DNA from: Nageia nagi
Lineage: Eukaryota > Pinophyta
Direction of reading: 5' to 3'
DNA length: 64,000 nt
Assembly: GCA_050084985.1 (NCBI GenBank)
Contig: JBITNC010000001.1
Span: 31,496,001-31,560,000, forward strand
Below the pieces are notes generated by a model. That model was not told the origin of the DNA. It searched no databases and saw nothing but the letters and a program-made list of their open reading frames with translations. This document shows positions 43,184 to 55,492 of this stretch, piece after piece; within the stretch, counting starts at the first letter, position 1, and every line of letters starts with the position of its first letter. Both the position numbers and the translations under genes were made by a program.

Positions 43184-46100
43184 GTATATTTGCACAAGCA
43201 TTCAACTAGTTTAGTTACTTAGTAAATGAAAATATTCACATCAATAGGAAAATAATGAACATTAATATCACATAAGTCTATTTATAATTGAAATACATAA
43301 TGGATAGTTCAATTACAACTCATGCTCATACAAATACACACTACCCTTAATATTGGCTTAATTTTATAATCATCTCATCTTTTTGATCTGATGAAGCAAT
43401 TTTGATTGAAGAGTAATTATTTATTGACTATCCCTAAATCATGTGATATATGTAGTGCATTTAGAAATCTACATTACTATTTTCAATACACTTAAGAACT
43501 TCAATCCTTCATAAATCTCTATATTTATGATCTGTTACATGCACTGACAATATAATACCAATACTTATCAACATCATCTATTCATACATATAGTCCATAA
43601 CCACATTAAATAAAGCATGGTTGCTTCCTATCATTGAAAAGAAGGTATGTTGGTCTTAATATCAGGATTTATATTCATATTACAATGTAACAAGCATCAT
43701 ATTGGATCTCCAAGTACTAACTATCATCATTTGTATCCCAAGCTGAAGCACCATGGTATTTACAAATTATAGTATTGTTCTATAGTATTTAAAAATTGTA
43801 TTATTATTTTGTAATATTTGAAAATAACCAATGAGACATGCTAATATGTAACTAAATAATGATATTATATGGGAAAAATAAGTTTTGTATATGAATTGAC
43901 CTTCATACAGTGCCTTCATCTTACCAATCCAACACTCAATATCAATAAGCCTCAAAACAATTCACATTGACTCATGTGAATCCCCATAGATATGATATTA
44001 ATTTTCACAATACCCTTATAATATGCTAGAAATATATAACCTCTATTAGACTCATACTATGATCCCAACATCCTACTATAGCAAGAAATAAAGCACCTTG
44101 CATAATAAAATATTTGAAATCCAATAAGATCAATATTAAAAATCCCTTTGAAAATTCTTTTATAATAGGGCAAAGTGCTATCACCATTTGATACTCTATA
44201 ATCATGTTCACTAAACATCCAAGTAATAATACTAAATAATAATTTATTTTTCTTCCCATTATATATTAGTTATACTTCAAACTCACAATATATGCAACAT
44301 CTATGAATATTGTACATTGATGAGGCATTTCGTCTAACAATCCATTGGCCTTTTTTGAATGACAAACCTAATATTTATAGAATTCTAGAGATAATTATGA
44401 CCAATATATAGATATAATAAATCTACCCTTATATTTAATGGAAATATATCTTAAATATATTTCCATTGATCTCAATATCATAAAAATCAAACATCTACAG
44501 CAAAAGTTACATACTTCTAAAGCTTTGTCTTTTCTACAGTCATTTTTGGTGATAAAAATCAGAAATTTTCAAGGTTGTTCATGCCTTTAAATTGAGAAAA
44601 ATAGCATAAAATTTACATTTATTGGAAATAAAATTTTAATACCTTTCTACTAAGTATAATAATTAAAAAAATGTATATGTACAATAAAATTTACATGTGT
44701 TTGAAGTTGGCTATCCTATTTGCATTCTTAGAAAAACAAAAATAGTGCCCAACAAATTTTTGTTTCAATTATGGCTTTAAATTGCACCAAAAAATTTATT
44801 TATATTCAATATTAATCATGTATGTAGTAAAATAGATCAAAATTTATTGATTTTACAACTCTGCACTTATGAGAGTCATGAACTGTATTTACATTATACA
44901 ACTTACCAAAACCATGCATGTGCCTCTTATGTGTCCATTCTTGTATATCTATTATCCATGCTTCTACAACCATAATATATGATGAACAACCATTTTAGAT
45001 TATTTACCTATGCTATGATCCTTTTGTACAACCTCCATATCATAAATACAAAAACAACTCTCTTGGTTTATAAAAACCATGGTAGTTTTGATAATTGTAA
45101 ACCTTTATCAGAGGCCACATTGAAGGACTTGTAAAAATTGACTCAATAGGAGTTAATGTATAATAATTGATCTAACAATAAATTCAATCACTAAAATATA
45201 AGGTACAAATTTTGAGGTATATGAACAAATGGATGAAAAGTTATGTTATTTGAAAAATTGTAATTTCTCACTTTTTATGGCTGAAAATAACACAAAAAAT
45301 AGTTTTAACAACCAACTTTATGGAAAAATTGGAAGAAATTATGGATAATTTAAAGGTTGAAAATTGAATCATAGATAATACACATAATTTATAACATAGG
45401 GTTCAAATTTTAGTGCATTTTGGTTCATGGTTAATGAGATATAAGCTCTACCCTGACACTTTTTACAACTAGGCAGAACTTGAAAAAAATGATAGGTACA
45501 ACCAAAGGTAGCTTTGCATGAATGAATGGTCTATGTTTATACTTATGATGATCATAATAATCTAAAATTAAATATAAAGCATGCCAAAGAAGGAAAAATG
45601 CTTTATTTCCTTCAAAAATTAATCAATCCTTCAAAATCATCCACCACTAAAATATTTCATGGCTCAAAAAACTTAATCAACTTGATCAGAACCCTTGATG
45701 TATTTCAAAATATCAAAAATCCAAAGCATAACCAAGTGGAATGAACTCTTCTTGTAATATGAATTTACTTGTGGAGATTTGAATTATTGAACTCTAAATA
45801 ATTCTTCAAGCTTGCATACATGACCACATTGAAAGATTTTTCATTTTATTAGACTTGCAACATCAAATAATTTTCTTACCTTTGTAATCTTACCCATATT
45901 ATTTTAAAAAGTAGCATAATACTACTAGATGTATGTCTTTTCCCTTTTTGTAGCTTGAAAACCACTTTCAAACATAGCCCTTATAGATTCAAATTTGGCA
46001 CTCTCATCATTTGACATATTATGACTTCCAAAAACCTCTCCTTTTGTGGTATAGACAAGAGGGTGCTAGCAAATATTACATATTTCAAATTTATACTAGT

Positions 46101-47018
46101 ATACAATTAGATATGTACATATAGGTTTATTAGAGAATACAATAAATCACTTTGAATTCAATTTCTATAGACATTAATGCTCTATTGTGGCTTCTTCAAT
46201 GCTCTATCTCTTCTTTGTCCATATAAATACTCAAACAAAAGATTTTTCTTTTGTGATCATTGTCTCAGATGTGAATTGAGTTCTTCATAGCTACAATCTT
46301 CTTTAGAGCTAGAAGCATTTCCTCTACAATTGTTGCCTTATTTTGCTAAACTATCCATACCACACATCATATTATAATTCTAAATATTGAAGATATGACA
46401 TGATCATATTTGCCCCCACACTTTACATTTAGCATGTCCTCATGCAGATAAAAAATTATCTTGTAAAACAACAAGAGGGTACCATAATATAAATAGTTTC
46501 ATGTACTAATCTTTAATACTACAATAACAACTATCTGAATAATATATGATAATTATATATATTGAAGGAGTGAAGTGTTAATCCTTTGGAATGTGATATT
46601 AATGAAGTGTAAAATTATCAAAAACTTATACATTAAGAACTCACACCTCATTAATAATCAAATGGAAGGAATTATCAAAACATTGATATTCTGTAATTCC
46701 TTAGGTTCCACTAACCCACAAAATAATTAAGTATGGTTGTGACACTTATTAAGATTGAATTAAACACCCAATGATGCTTGATTCCAAAGGATACTAAAGT
46801 AAAAAGAATACATATTTATAACATTCTAATTATATCTAAAACGAGTAAGACTCATACCTATTAAAACTAAGGAATGCATGCTTGGAAGAATCTTAATCTT
46901 CTTCCATTCAATCCTTGGGAATTATTTTTTCATCTTACAGATGTCATCATGTCTATTGTGCAACCATGTACCTATGATGAAGTTGGTTTTCACCCATGAG
47001 GCTACCAGCTAATGTTAT

Positions 47019-47038
47019 TTCTTCTTCTTCTTCTTCTT
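47019..47038. repeat. CTT microsatellite
   Basis: A (TTC)n run of about 20 bases is seen in the sequence. Confidence 0.85.
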
Positions 47039-47149
47039 TGTAATATGACTACAAACCTAGTTAGTTTTCACCTATGCAATTGTTAGCAAGCTAGTTTTCA
47101 CTTGCATTACTTCTTTTTTTCATGTTTTAAACTTTTCAAAATCTAATAC

Positions 47150-47470
47150 TAGATAAAAATCTAGAGCTCTATGTTATTTTTTATATTCTAAAATTCTATT
47201 ATTTTCTAGACTTTGGAGCTTAATGTATAATTCTAGAGCTGATAGAACTCTATAGCTGAACAAGAATTGGGTACTAGATAAAACTTTAAAGCTCTATGAT
47301 TTTTATAGATTTTGGAGTTCTATACATTGTAAAACTCTAAAGTTGTATTATTTTTAGATTCTAGATCTCTTTGTATTTCAAGAATCTAGAGCTTTATATA
47401 TTTACATATTCTTGGGATTCTATCCAAATGATATTCTAGCTTTGCTTCCCAAGTAATACTCTAGAGTTGT
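47150..47470. repeat. Clustered TCTAGAGCT-like motif array
   Basis: Variants of TCTAGAGCTCTATG or TCTAAAGCTCTATG recur about every 20-60 bases. A sparser version is at 36410-36600. The regions also share GGTACTAGA. Confidence 0.5.
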
Positions 47471-48089
47471 TGAGGTGATACTTTGGTTCTCCTACTAAGA
47501 AATGCAATTTTGATTTCATCCATGTATGAGCTTAAAAGTCTTATTGTTGGAAAATCTATGCATCTAAAGAATCTAGGCACTCAAGAGAATCTTATGCCAA
47601 AAGAACTTTGATACTAGTAAATGTTTACACCAAGAAGTGAGAGTTTCACCATATGTTTTTCTATTTTGGCTAGAGATGAAATGCATATCAATACAAAGTG
47701 CAAACACTCTTATTTATAGTAATATACTAACATCTTAATTCTATGTATACCTTTCCAGTAAAATAAGATCTCTCTTCTATATGTAAAGAATTTAAAAAAT
47801 AGTAGAGTAATATTGAGCAAAGCAAAATTGATTTTCTAAATTCTATTCCTGGTCCATACCTTGTTTTGATGGCTTCATACATCTTGTGTCTTGTGGACTG
47901 ATGCTATTCCTTCAATGTACTCTGATGTTGTGTTGGATACCAAACTTGTGAGGCACATTATTGAAACCAATTATCATAGAAAATGTATTTCATTTCTAAT
48001 TCTATACATGGAACAAAAATGTTAATGTGGTAATCAACTCAAAAATTGGTATTTCATTCACTAAAGATAAGAATGATCCCATTAAATTA

Positions 48090-49900
48090 AAACATTCAAT
48101 CTTATTACTAAAGCATCTCTTATGGCATTTAAATAATTGTATTTTTATGTCAAAATGAGGACATTATTTGGTCTCATCACTAAGGGTTCATTCAAGGCTT
48201 TGTGATGGAATTCCTTACTAATCATTTCATCTATTAATTTATCATATGGATGATTTATAAAATCTAAAAATTCACATCTACAAGATGGCAACAAAGCTTA
48301 GAAAAGAACATGCTTCTTTTCTTTGATAGGGATATGGACTTCATTGGCTATTTTTGACCATTCAATTATGAAATCACTAACAAGTTGACCTTGCTTCTAT
48401 TTTAAGGTATACATGTCTAAGGGATATGCTTCTTTTGTTATGAACAAATTATATTGATCAAAAAATTCTTTAACAACATAATCAAAACATGTAACACTTT
48501 TATTAGGCAGATTAGTAAACCATAAGAATGATTTAAATTTTAAGCTAAGAGGAAATAATTTAGCCAATAAGTCATCATTATTTTAAAATGAAACAACCTA
48601 TAAGAGATACCTTTGTAAATGTATTTTAGGATTAGAATGACCATCAAACATAGTAAATGTTATCCATTTATCATACCTTCTCTGGAGAATGCGATGGCAA
48701 AAGGGGTTCTCACTACCTCTTGAAATTACAAGTGCAAACTTATTGATGCAAGCAATGATAGAATTGTTTTGCTACTTTAATTGAAGAAATTGCTGGAGTA
48801 CATCATTTGGAGGTGCTTATTATAATGGTTTGATAATATCCATGTGTTTTTCCTTTTCTAAACCTATAAATAGACCAAAATAGTGAACTTTTTCTTGTTC
48901 TAACATTCTTACCAAATTGTTGACCAACTCCATTTGGCATTTTGGTGGAGCAACTTTATATTCCCTATTAAGGTCCAAAAACTTCAATTATCTCTTTATG
49001 ATATCAATTTTTTCACAACCAACCTATCTTTATTTCATACCAAATGCTATTGCTAGATTAGGTTCTGCCATAGAAGATTCAAGGATGGGTGCTATTTGAG
49101 GTTCTTCATCTTTTGAGATATCAACTAGATCTTCTTCATAAATGTTATCTTTGAACTCTTTGTTATAGTAGGGAGGTACCTATGGAATGTACAACTTAGG
49201 ATCAAGAAAAAATTGGTCATGATTCTACTCAAGTAATGAAGCAACAATGATAGGTATAATGGTGTTGCTAGGGTTATGTGAGGTACCAAGGGTTTAGTTT
49301 GGAATCTTGGGTTCAAGAACAACATCAAAGATGTGAAACTATATTGAAGGGACCTACAAAGGTTCAAAATACTTATAAGCCTATAAAAAAGGGGTTAAGA
49401 TCATATCCTATTTGATTTTTTGTATCATATGCTTTTGTTTGGTATATTCAAGATTAGTATGTAGGGTATAACCTAAGAGGTGTTTCAATTTGATATTGAC
49501 TTCTTGCAAAGTTTGAATAAGGAAGACTTTCTTTCGTAGCTAACAATTTTTGACCTTATGGGATATAATAATTTTAGTGAGTACCTCTAATGTATTGGAA
49601 GAGATATCATAAAGTTCTTCTCAATTATTTTCTACTTCTCACTGAGCTGAGTGGTTATAATATTCTAGAGGACTATCATATTCATCATTTAGGCATAGTA
49701 TTTGTACTCTTTGCTTTGTATTATTGGTGCATTGGTATAATTATTTTGTGCCCTAGTCTTATTAGGTTGGAAAATATGAAATTTAGGGTTTTCATGATCT
49801 ATAGAAATAGGTATATCCATTTTTATAACACTTGAAATAAAGATTAGTCCTATCCAAAATCCTAGGGCTTCAATGCAACTAGTGAAGGATAACATAATGT
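48090..49900 (-). pseudogene. Ty3 element E: gag, broken
   Basis: The minus strand reads a gag core at about 48700-48140: KWITFTMFDGHSNPKIHLQR, NNDDLLAKLFPLSLKFKSFL, WFTNLPNKSVTCFDYVVKEF, FITKEAYPLDMYTL and VSDFIIEWSKIANEVHI, ending FINHPYDKLIDEMISKEF. This matches plant Ty3 gag of the Tat/Athila kind. The N-terminal part (about 49400-48900) is poorer and includes DPKLYIP and FKDNIYEEDLVDISKDEEPQ. Stops appear mostly where Gln fits. The 5' LTR and primer site lie just upstream, and the pol region is not adjacent. Confidence 0.75.
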
Positions 49901-49907
49901 ATTAAAA

Positions 49908-49924
49908 GGATGTTGGGTTCACCA
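49908..49924 (-). other. Primer-binding site candidate of element E
   Basis: On the minus strand TGGTGAACCCAACATCC begins two bases after the inferred LTR end. It is not the initiator-Met type; I cannot name the tRNA. Confidence 0.55.
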
Positions 49925-49926
49925 AT

Positions 49927-50635
49927 TGTTATAAATAGAATAATAATTATTAGGGTTTATTATAGAATAATTAAATTTACTAATTAACTATGCAATATTA
50001 GAAAATTGATGACATGAAAGATGAAAATGAATTAATTAACCTTGACCTATCCAAATTGGATTTATGAAAGATACAAATTTGTACTTTACATGTGATAATG
50101 AACAAAGGCAAGATCCAATCAAAAGAGGATGAACAAATACAAATCTATGAATGCAACCTCAAATTAGTAAAAGCATTATAAACCTAATAATGTCACTCAG
50201 TTACCATTCTAGAATACCTCTCCCTTTAGCTCAATGAAATTGTCCCACCTTCAATGCACATAATCTCTCTTATGAAGGGATAAAAGATCATGGGAATGCA
50301 AATATCAAAGTATAACAAAATCCAAATATGATAGATGGTATTAAGAAATACCTATCAAGATTAACATAAGTATATTTTCCATATATCAAGGATTTAAGAT
50401 TATGTTATTTCATGTAATTGATCATGCACAACCTCTCCACCTTTATAGGTAATAAGTCTAGTGCTAAGGCTCCTCCTTAGGCTTATTGTGATGCCAAGCC
50501 AACTTGTTATCATAAAACATAAAGGTAAATGAGAATGCACATGGAAAATAATATTTATTTAATAAAAAAATAAATTATTTCAAATACCTAAAAGAGTATT
50601 TTAATTAAATTAAAATTTCTTTTTAGGTGTTAACA
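49927..50635 (-). repeat. 5' LTR of element E (single copy)
   Basis: The minus strand starts TGTTAACACC at 50635 and ends ATTTATAACA at 49927, 709 bp. A TATA-like CCTATAAAGG lies near 50440-50449. The left boundary is supported by the primer site; the right boundary is only a plausible terminus. Confidence 0.5.
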
Positions 50636-51124
50636 CCTTTAGATATATAACTTAGAATCTCAAAGAAAAATGATGCGCATGTCATACTCTCAATCCTACA
50701 ACATCATGCATATTATTTTTCTTGCAATATTAGGAATAATACAAATGATAACATGTAAGATAAGCTCAAAGCATAAAAATTATCATATAGGTGGCATCAA
50801 GAGACATTGTTAATGTAGTATGATGTATGGACAACCATCTATCAAAGAGATCTGATAGGTAATATCAACATGAAATCCTCAATTTATACCTATAAAAACA
50901 TAAATGAGAGTGAAGGTTGACATATAATAATAGAATATAATCTTTGTAACATCAAGATATTTCTAGATATAATCATGATTGATGATAAAGTATTGAACTT
51001 AGCATATGATATAACACTTTGATAAAACATTAGCCTTGATTCTTATAATATTGCTATTTATTCTTTTGAGATGTCTAAAATATGATTTATTAATTAATAA
51101 GAAATCATTTTTTAAGTGTCTACA
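50636..51124. other. Noncoding stretch, possibly 5' LTR of element I
   Basis: No gene is seen. If the I LTR is longer than the matched part, this is its left portion, but I could not align it with 59.2-59.9 kb. Confidence 0.3.
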
Positions 51125-51418
51125 ATGTGTGTATGGAAAATATAGTACATGTGTTGGTTGATACATTCTTGTTGAGATTATTGGAAAGCAATTTTGAGGA
51201 GTAATATGTACCATTGCATGAGGATCATCACTTAAAGAAAGTTATTTTATTTATATTTAGGTTTTCCCAAATTGGTTTCCCTTGGGTAAATATTTATGTT
51301 CATAATTTTGTGTTATTAATGATGTATGATTTTTATTTTAAAGTAGTTGATGTTTAGATGTGAATAATCCATTTGTGATAAGTCTCAAAATTCCATAGAT
51401 AATAAGAGTTTATGATCA
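51125..51418 (+). repeat. 5' LTR (3' portion) of element I
   Basis: It matches 59975-60270 in the same orientation, with shared blocks such as GAGGATCATCA, ATTGGAAA and GTTGGTT or TTGGTTAAC. It ends ATGATCA, followed by a primer-binding site. Confidence 0.65.
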
Positions 51419-51421
51419 TGT

Positions 51422-51434
51422 TGGTATTAGAGCC
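51422..51434 (+). other. Primer-binding site of element I (initiator tRNA-Met type)
   Basis: TGGTATTAGAGCC lies three bases after the inferred LTR end and differs by one base from the standard site. Confidence 0.75.
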
Positions 51435-52080
51435 TCTTCAACCATTAAAATGGGAAGTAGAAATTTGAGTTCATAATAATGCCTAGAATATGAAATTCTA
51501 GATCTTGATGTTACACAATTCTTTGAGTACGGTAAAAGGGATGATTTAGAGGCATATTTGAGAGAGACTCTAGAGGAAAAATATTGAGTGGCATAAGATA
51601 AGATTGAGAGGATGATCTAGAGATAAAATCAAGAACCCATGACTAGAGATAATCCAAAAATCCATAATTCCAAAGGATGATCAAAAGATAGAATGTTTCT
51701 AAGAATAGGTAAAAATGTGAATCTGTTATGGAGATTTTTTTTTCTCATAATTTAAATATCAAGGCTTTTCATGTGAGAAAAAAGCCCATTAAAAGGAATG
51801 GGTGATCCAAAATATAAATTGGATAAAAAATTTGAAGTTACAAGAAAATGAGATTTTATGTCTTCATGTTAAAAGAATTCTATATTAGCTTCTTGAAATG
51901 AATATAATAGTTTTGAAATTTGATTCTTGACATAAAAAAACATGTAGTTTTAATTTTTTATGTTCAAATTATAATATTTTATTAAATTATTAAAATACCA
52001 TTTAGAAAATATAGGGGCCAAAATATACACATGAGCAACCTAGTCAGCATGAGGTAGATGAGTCAAAAGGTTAGCATAGT
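51435..52080 (+). other. Internal region of element I, left part
   Basis: Noncoding. It begins with a purine-rich leader (51500-51720) and is interrupted by chromovirus M at 52081. No gag could be recognised. Confidence 0.5.
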
Positions 52081-52085
52081 TAAAG
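52081..52085. repeat. Target site duplication TAAAG, left copy (chromovirus M)
   Basis: TAAAG directly precedes the LTR at 52086 and recurs at 58781-58785. Confidence 0.85.
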
Positions 52086-52748
52086 TGTGATGTTCCTTTT
52101 ATTTTTATTTCTTTATTTCTAGTAAACCCTCAATATAAAAATGTAGAAATAAATTATAGCAATAAAATAACTCAAAAATTTCTCATAAAATAACACTAGT
52201 ATGAGGAGAAATTAGCTAGTATCATATATTAAATATTTCCAAACCAATACAAAGCTGGAATGGAAAATGGAATCCTCACAAAACTAAAAATGCAGATACA
52301 AACTTTCCAAACTGAGTGAATCCCTCCATAAAAGAAATGCCATTAACCACTCATAGATGCCTCTTTTTGTATTTTTGATATTTTAGGGCAATAATCACCT
52401 TCAATGATATTTCCAAGTCCCCAACCATGCACCTCCAATGCACTATGGGAATGAGCAAGACCTACAATCTCAACTCATGGAAACTCTAGGGTTTCAATAT
52501 TAAATTCTCATATCACATAACATGCTCCAAATGAGATGCTCACTTCCTTTTATAGAATGAGGTTCTAATTTGGAGTTGGCATCTTCTAACCCTAAAATCA
52601 CTTAAAGTACCTTATTACAAAAAAATAAAAGTATAAAACATAAATAAACACAACTTAAGTTATGTCTCCTAGTCACATGAACCCCTTTTCCACTTTTATA
52701 ACTAAGTGTAGGAGACATTTACAAAATATTTATTTTTGGAACATTACA
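52086..52748 (-). repeat. 3' LTR of chromovirus M
   Basis: On the minus strand it begins TGTAATGTTCC and ends ATCACA. It is homologous to 58117-58780. Confidence 0.92.
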
Positions 52749-53140
52749 AGTCCACCCTCCTCAAATTGCTTATCCTCAAGTAAAGTCAAAGTTGGATCAT
52801 CTAAAATTTTTGCACCTTCCCAAGTAGCATCCTCCATAGGTAAGTTCTTCCACTTCACAAGATATTCTTTGATAGTCCTACTCCTAAGCTTTTTCTCCCT
52901 TGTCTCAAGGATCAATTCAGGTTCAAGAATGAGCTTTCCTTCATCATCAAGAGGTGGCAAATCTGAAGATGGTTGAACATGTTGGCCTAAAGCCTTTTTC
53001 AAGTAAGAAACATGAAAAACATTGTGTATCTTACTCTCACTTGGAAGTTCCAAAGCATATGCAACCTGTCCAACCTTACTAATCACCTTGTAAGGCCCAT
53101 AGAACTTGGGTTTTAGCTTCTTTGCTCCACTCTTCTTCAA
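52730..53140 (-). pseudogene. Chromovirus M: integrase C-terminus with chromodomain
   Basis: This 136-codon open stretch starts in the SH3-like/GPY region (KLKPKFYGPYKVISKVGQVA and NVFHVSYLKKALG). It ends in a chromodomain: EPELILETREKKLRSRTIKE, then YLVKWKNLPMEDATWE. Chromodomains on plant Ty3 integrases direct insertion towards particular chromatin. The aromatic/hydrophobic positions Y, W and W of the fold are visible. The reading frame runs through the polypurine tract and ends 19 bases inside the LTR. It is separated from the integrase core by damage near 53141-53232. Confidence 0.88.
52749..52763 (-). other. Polypurine tract of chromovirus M
   Basis: The minus strand reads GAGGAGGGTGGACT immediately before the 3' LTR. 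It overlaps the end of the pol reading frame. Confidence 0.85.
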
Positions 53141-53232
53141 TGTGGACTATTTGTAGGGCTGCAACTTAACATAAACCAAGTAACCCACCTCAAATGAGTG
53201 CTCACTACATTTTGATCTGCATACTTCTTCTG

Positions 53233-53949
53233 CTAATTTTGTGCCATAAGAATATTATCCTTCAAAGCATTAAGAATAGCTTGATTTTTTGCTGCAAAGT
53301 CTCTAACTTTTTGGACCTTTGAATCACCAAAAATAAAATCTAAAAAGTGTGGTGCATCATAACCATAAAGTGCCTTGAATGGAGACATTTTTATGGACAT
53401 ATGATAAGTATAATTGTAGAAGTATTCACCAAGGTGCAGCCATTTAACCCATGCACTTTGCTGACTTGAAACGTAATTTCTCAAATACCCTTCAACCCAT
53501 TTGTTAACAATTTCAGTTTGCCCATTAGTTTGGGGATGGTAACTAGTACTAGAAGTCAATTTAGTACCACATAACTTAAATAATTCTTGCCAAAACACGC
53601 TCAAAAATCTTTTGTCCCTATCACTCATAATGGATCTAGGCAAACCATGCAATCTAAAAACTTCTTTAAAAAATAAATTAGCAACTTGTATGGCTATATA
53701 AGTTGCTAAAATGGCATAGAAATGAGCAAATTTTATCAATCTACCAACAACAACAAATATGCAATCCTTCATGTATACCTTGGGAAAACCAATAATGAAA
53801 TCCATAAAGATACTTTCCCATTTTTGATTGGGAATAGGAAGTGGCTGAAGTAAACTAGCTAAAAATTCATGTTCTCCCTTATTTTCTTGGCAAATAACAC
53901 ATTCCTGAACATGCAAGAAAACACCTCTTTTCAAACCCTTCCAATACAA
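53233..53949 (-). pseudogene. Chromovirus M: integrase catalytic core
   Basis: This 238-codon open stretch begins at the second half of the zinc-binding region (CVICQENKGEH). The core shows all three catalytic positions: Asp in WESIFMDFIIGFP, Asp in SIMSDRDKRFLS and Glu in HPQTNGQTEIVN. MSPFKALYGYDAPH closes the core, and a helical segment ends QAILNALKDNILMAQN. Some conserved residues are altered (VVGRLIKFAHFYA where VVDRLSK-like is usual). The N-terminal zinc finger is in another frame because of a 25-bp duplication. Confidence 0.88.
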
Positions 53950-54109
53950 TCTTTTTCAAACCCTTCCAATACAATCTTTCTTTAACCTGTTTATAAGTCT
54001 TGTAGAAACCTGGATGGCCTACAAGTGGAGCATCATGCATGGATATCATTAAAGTTTGTTTCAACTTTGATTCAGGTACTAAAAACACTCTTCCCTTGCA
54101 AAAAATCAA
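53879..54109 (-). pseudogene. Chromovirus M: integrase zinc-binding domain (frameshifted)
   Basis: The frame reads FLVPESKLKQTLMISMHDAP and LVGHPGFYKTYKQVKERLYW. The two His residues of the H2C2 finger are present; the two Cys are in the downstream frame. A tandem duplication of 25 bp (53931-53980) repeats the YWKGLKK-coding segment and shifts the frame. Confidence 0.8.
53931..53980. repeat. 25-bp tandem duplication inside integrase of M
   Basis: TCAAACCCTTCCAATACAAT starts at 53931 and again at 53956. As 25 is not a multiple of three, it causes a frameshift. Confidence 0.9.
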
Positions 54110-54725
54110 TCCTTCTTTATGGTGAACCTATCATCTTCAACTTGCCCATTTATTAGTTTAGAGCAAAAATCATTCTTTACATATTTAGCCATAATTTTTA
54201 CTCTCCAATCAGCAAAAATAATGGAAAGAGAATGAAAAGTAGGGTGCCTAGAAAGTGCATCAGCTATTGAATTCTTCTTACCCTTTACAAATTCAATTTC
54301 AAAATCATATGATTACAACTTTGTTACCCATTTTTGTTGTCTTTCATTTAGTTCAGCTTGTCCTAAGAAGTATTTCAAATTGTTATGATTAGTTTTGACC
54401 ACAAACTTGCCACACACCAAGTATTGCTTGAATTTGGTCAAGGCATGCATGATAGCTAGCATCTCTTTATCATAGATGCTGAAAGTTTTCTCCACATTTG
54501 AGAGCTTTCTACTCTCATAGGCAATGGGGCATCCTTGTTGCATAAGTACAACTCCAACTCCAACACTTGAAGCATCACAAGAATAATAAAAATAAAATAA
54601 AAATCAAGAATAGCAAATAAAGGAGTGGAATTCATTACATCCTTCAACTTTAGAAAACTTAGAAGAGCCTCATTGGACCATGAAAAAGCCCCTTTCTTAG
54701 TCAATTCAGTAAGGGGAGTAGCCAA
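54110..54725 (-). pseudogene. Chromovirus M: RNase H, broken
   Basis: The RNase H is split over two frames. The first (54725 down) reads MATPLTELTKKGAFSWSNEA. A frameshift near 54590-54600 moves the SCDASSVGVGVVL motif with the first catalytic Asp out of that frame. The second (54543-54313) reads GCPIAYESRKLSNVEKTF, YDKEMLAIMHALTKFKQYL (with the Glu) and KTNHNNLKYFL, where the third catalytic position TDH has become TNH. A TAA at 54313-54315 replaces an expected Gln. The frame then continues FEIEFVKGKKNSIADALSRH towards integrase. Confidence 0.82.
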
Positions 54726-55492
54726 AGATGAAAACCCTTAATGAACCTCCTATAGTAACTGCATAATCCCACAAAACCTCTCAATTCTATTAGGTTGGAT
54801 GGTATAGGCCATCTTTGTATAGTTGAAACTTTAGCTTGATCAACTTTCACCCCATATTTGCAAATAATATGCCCCAAGTACAAAATTTTAGTCATAGCAA
54901 ATTCACACTTAGATTCTTTTGCATAAAACTCTTGCTATCCTAAAATGCTCAAAACTAAATCTAAATGTTGTAAATGATCATCCCAATTTTTGCTATATAC
55001 CAAAATATCATCAAAAAATACCAAGACAAAGCACCTCAAATGCTGACTAAAAATTTGATTCATGGCTGATTGAAAAGTGGCAGGTGCATTAGTCAATCCA
55101 AAAGGCATAACCATAAACTCATAGTCTCCACAATGGCATCTAAATGCTATTTTATACACATCCTCATCCTTCATATGAATTTGATGATATCTTGATCTAA
55201 GATCAATTTTTGAAAAATACTTAGCCCCATGTAACTCATCTATAAATTCATCAACTCTAGGAATAGGATATCTATTTTTTATGGTTTTTTTATTCAATGC
55301 CCTATAATCAATGCACATTCTCATAGTTCCATCCTTCTTTTTCACTAAAATAATAAGTGAGGCAAAAGGACTACAACTAGGTCTAATGTGTCCACTCTCA
55401 AGCAATTTAGCAATTGTTTTCTCAATCTCATCTTTAAAAACCTTTGGATGCCTATAAGGTTTTATTATAACAGGTTTACTATTTGCTTCCAA
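54726..55492 (-). pseudogene. Chromovirus M: reverse transcriptase
   Basis: The open stretch from 55492 reads [59 protein letters not shown] and [40 protein letters not shown] precedes the catalytic FFDDILVYS, intact. One TAG at 54935-54937, at an expected Gln, interrupts the frame. It resumes with a YAKESKCEFAM segment, ILYLGHIICKYGVKVD and LRGFVGLCSYYRRFIKGF. A one-base shift near 54735 then breaks into the RNase H. Confidence 0.9.

Larger units (their letters stand above)
43189..48080. other. Long stretch without recognisable genes
   Basis: About 4.9 kb of AT-rich DNA. Small open frames (such as 72 codons at 45526-45744) show no family resemblance. A CTT microsatellite lies at 47019-47038. 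47150-47470 is dense in TCTAGAGCT-like motifs. Most is probably decayed LTR or leader DNA of the Ty3 element E (inference). Confidence 0.35.

Noticed and set aside
45526-45744. 72-codon plus-strand frame
   Set aside because: No family resemblance, no conserved motif and AT-rich context; most likely chance.
50626-50639. Palindrome AGGTGTTAACACCT as an operator
   Set aside because: It coincides with the inferred LTR terminus of element E, a better explanation in a plant genome.
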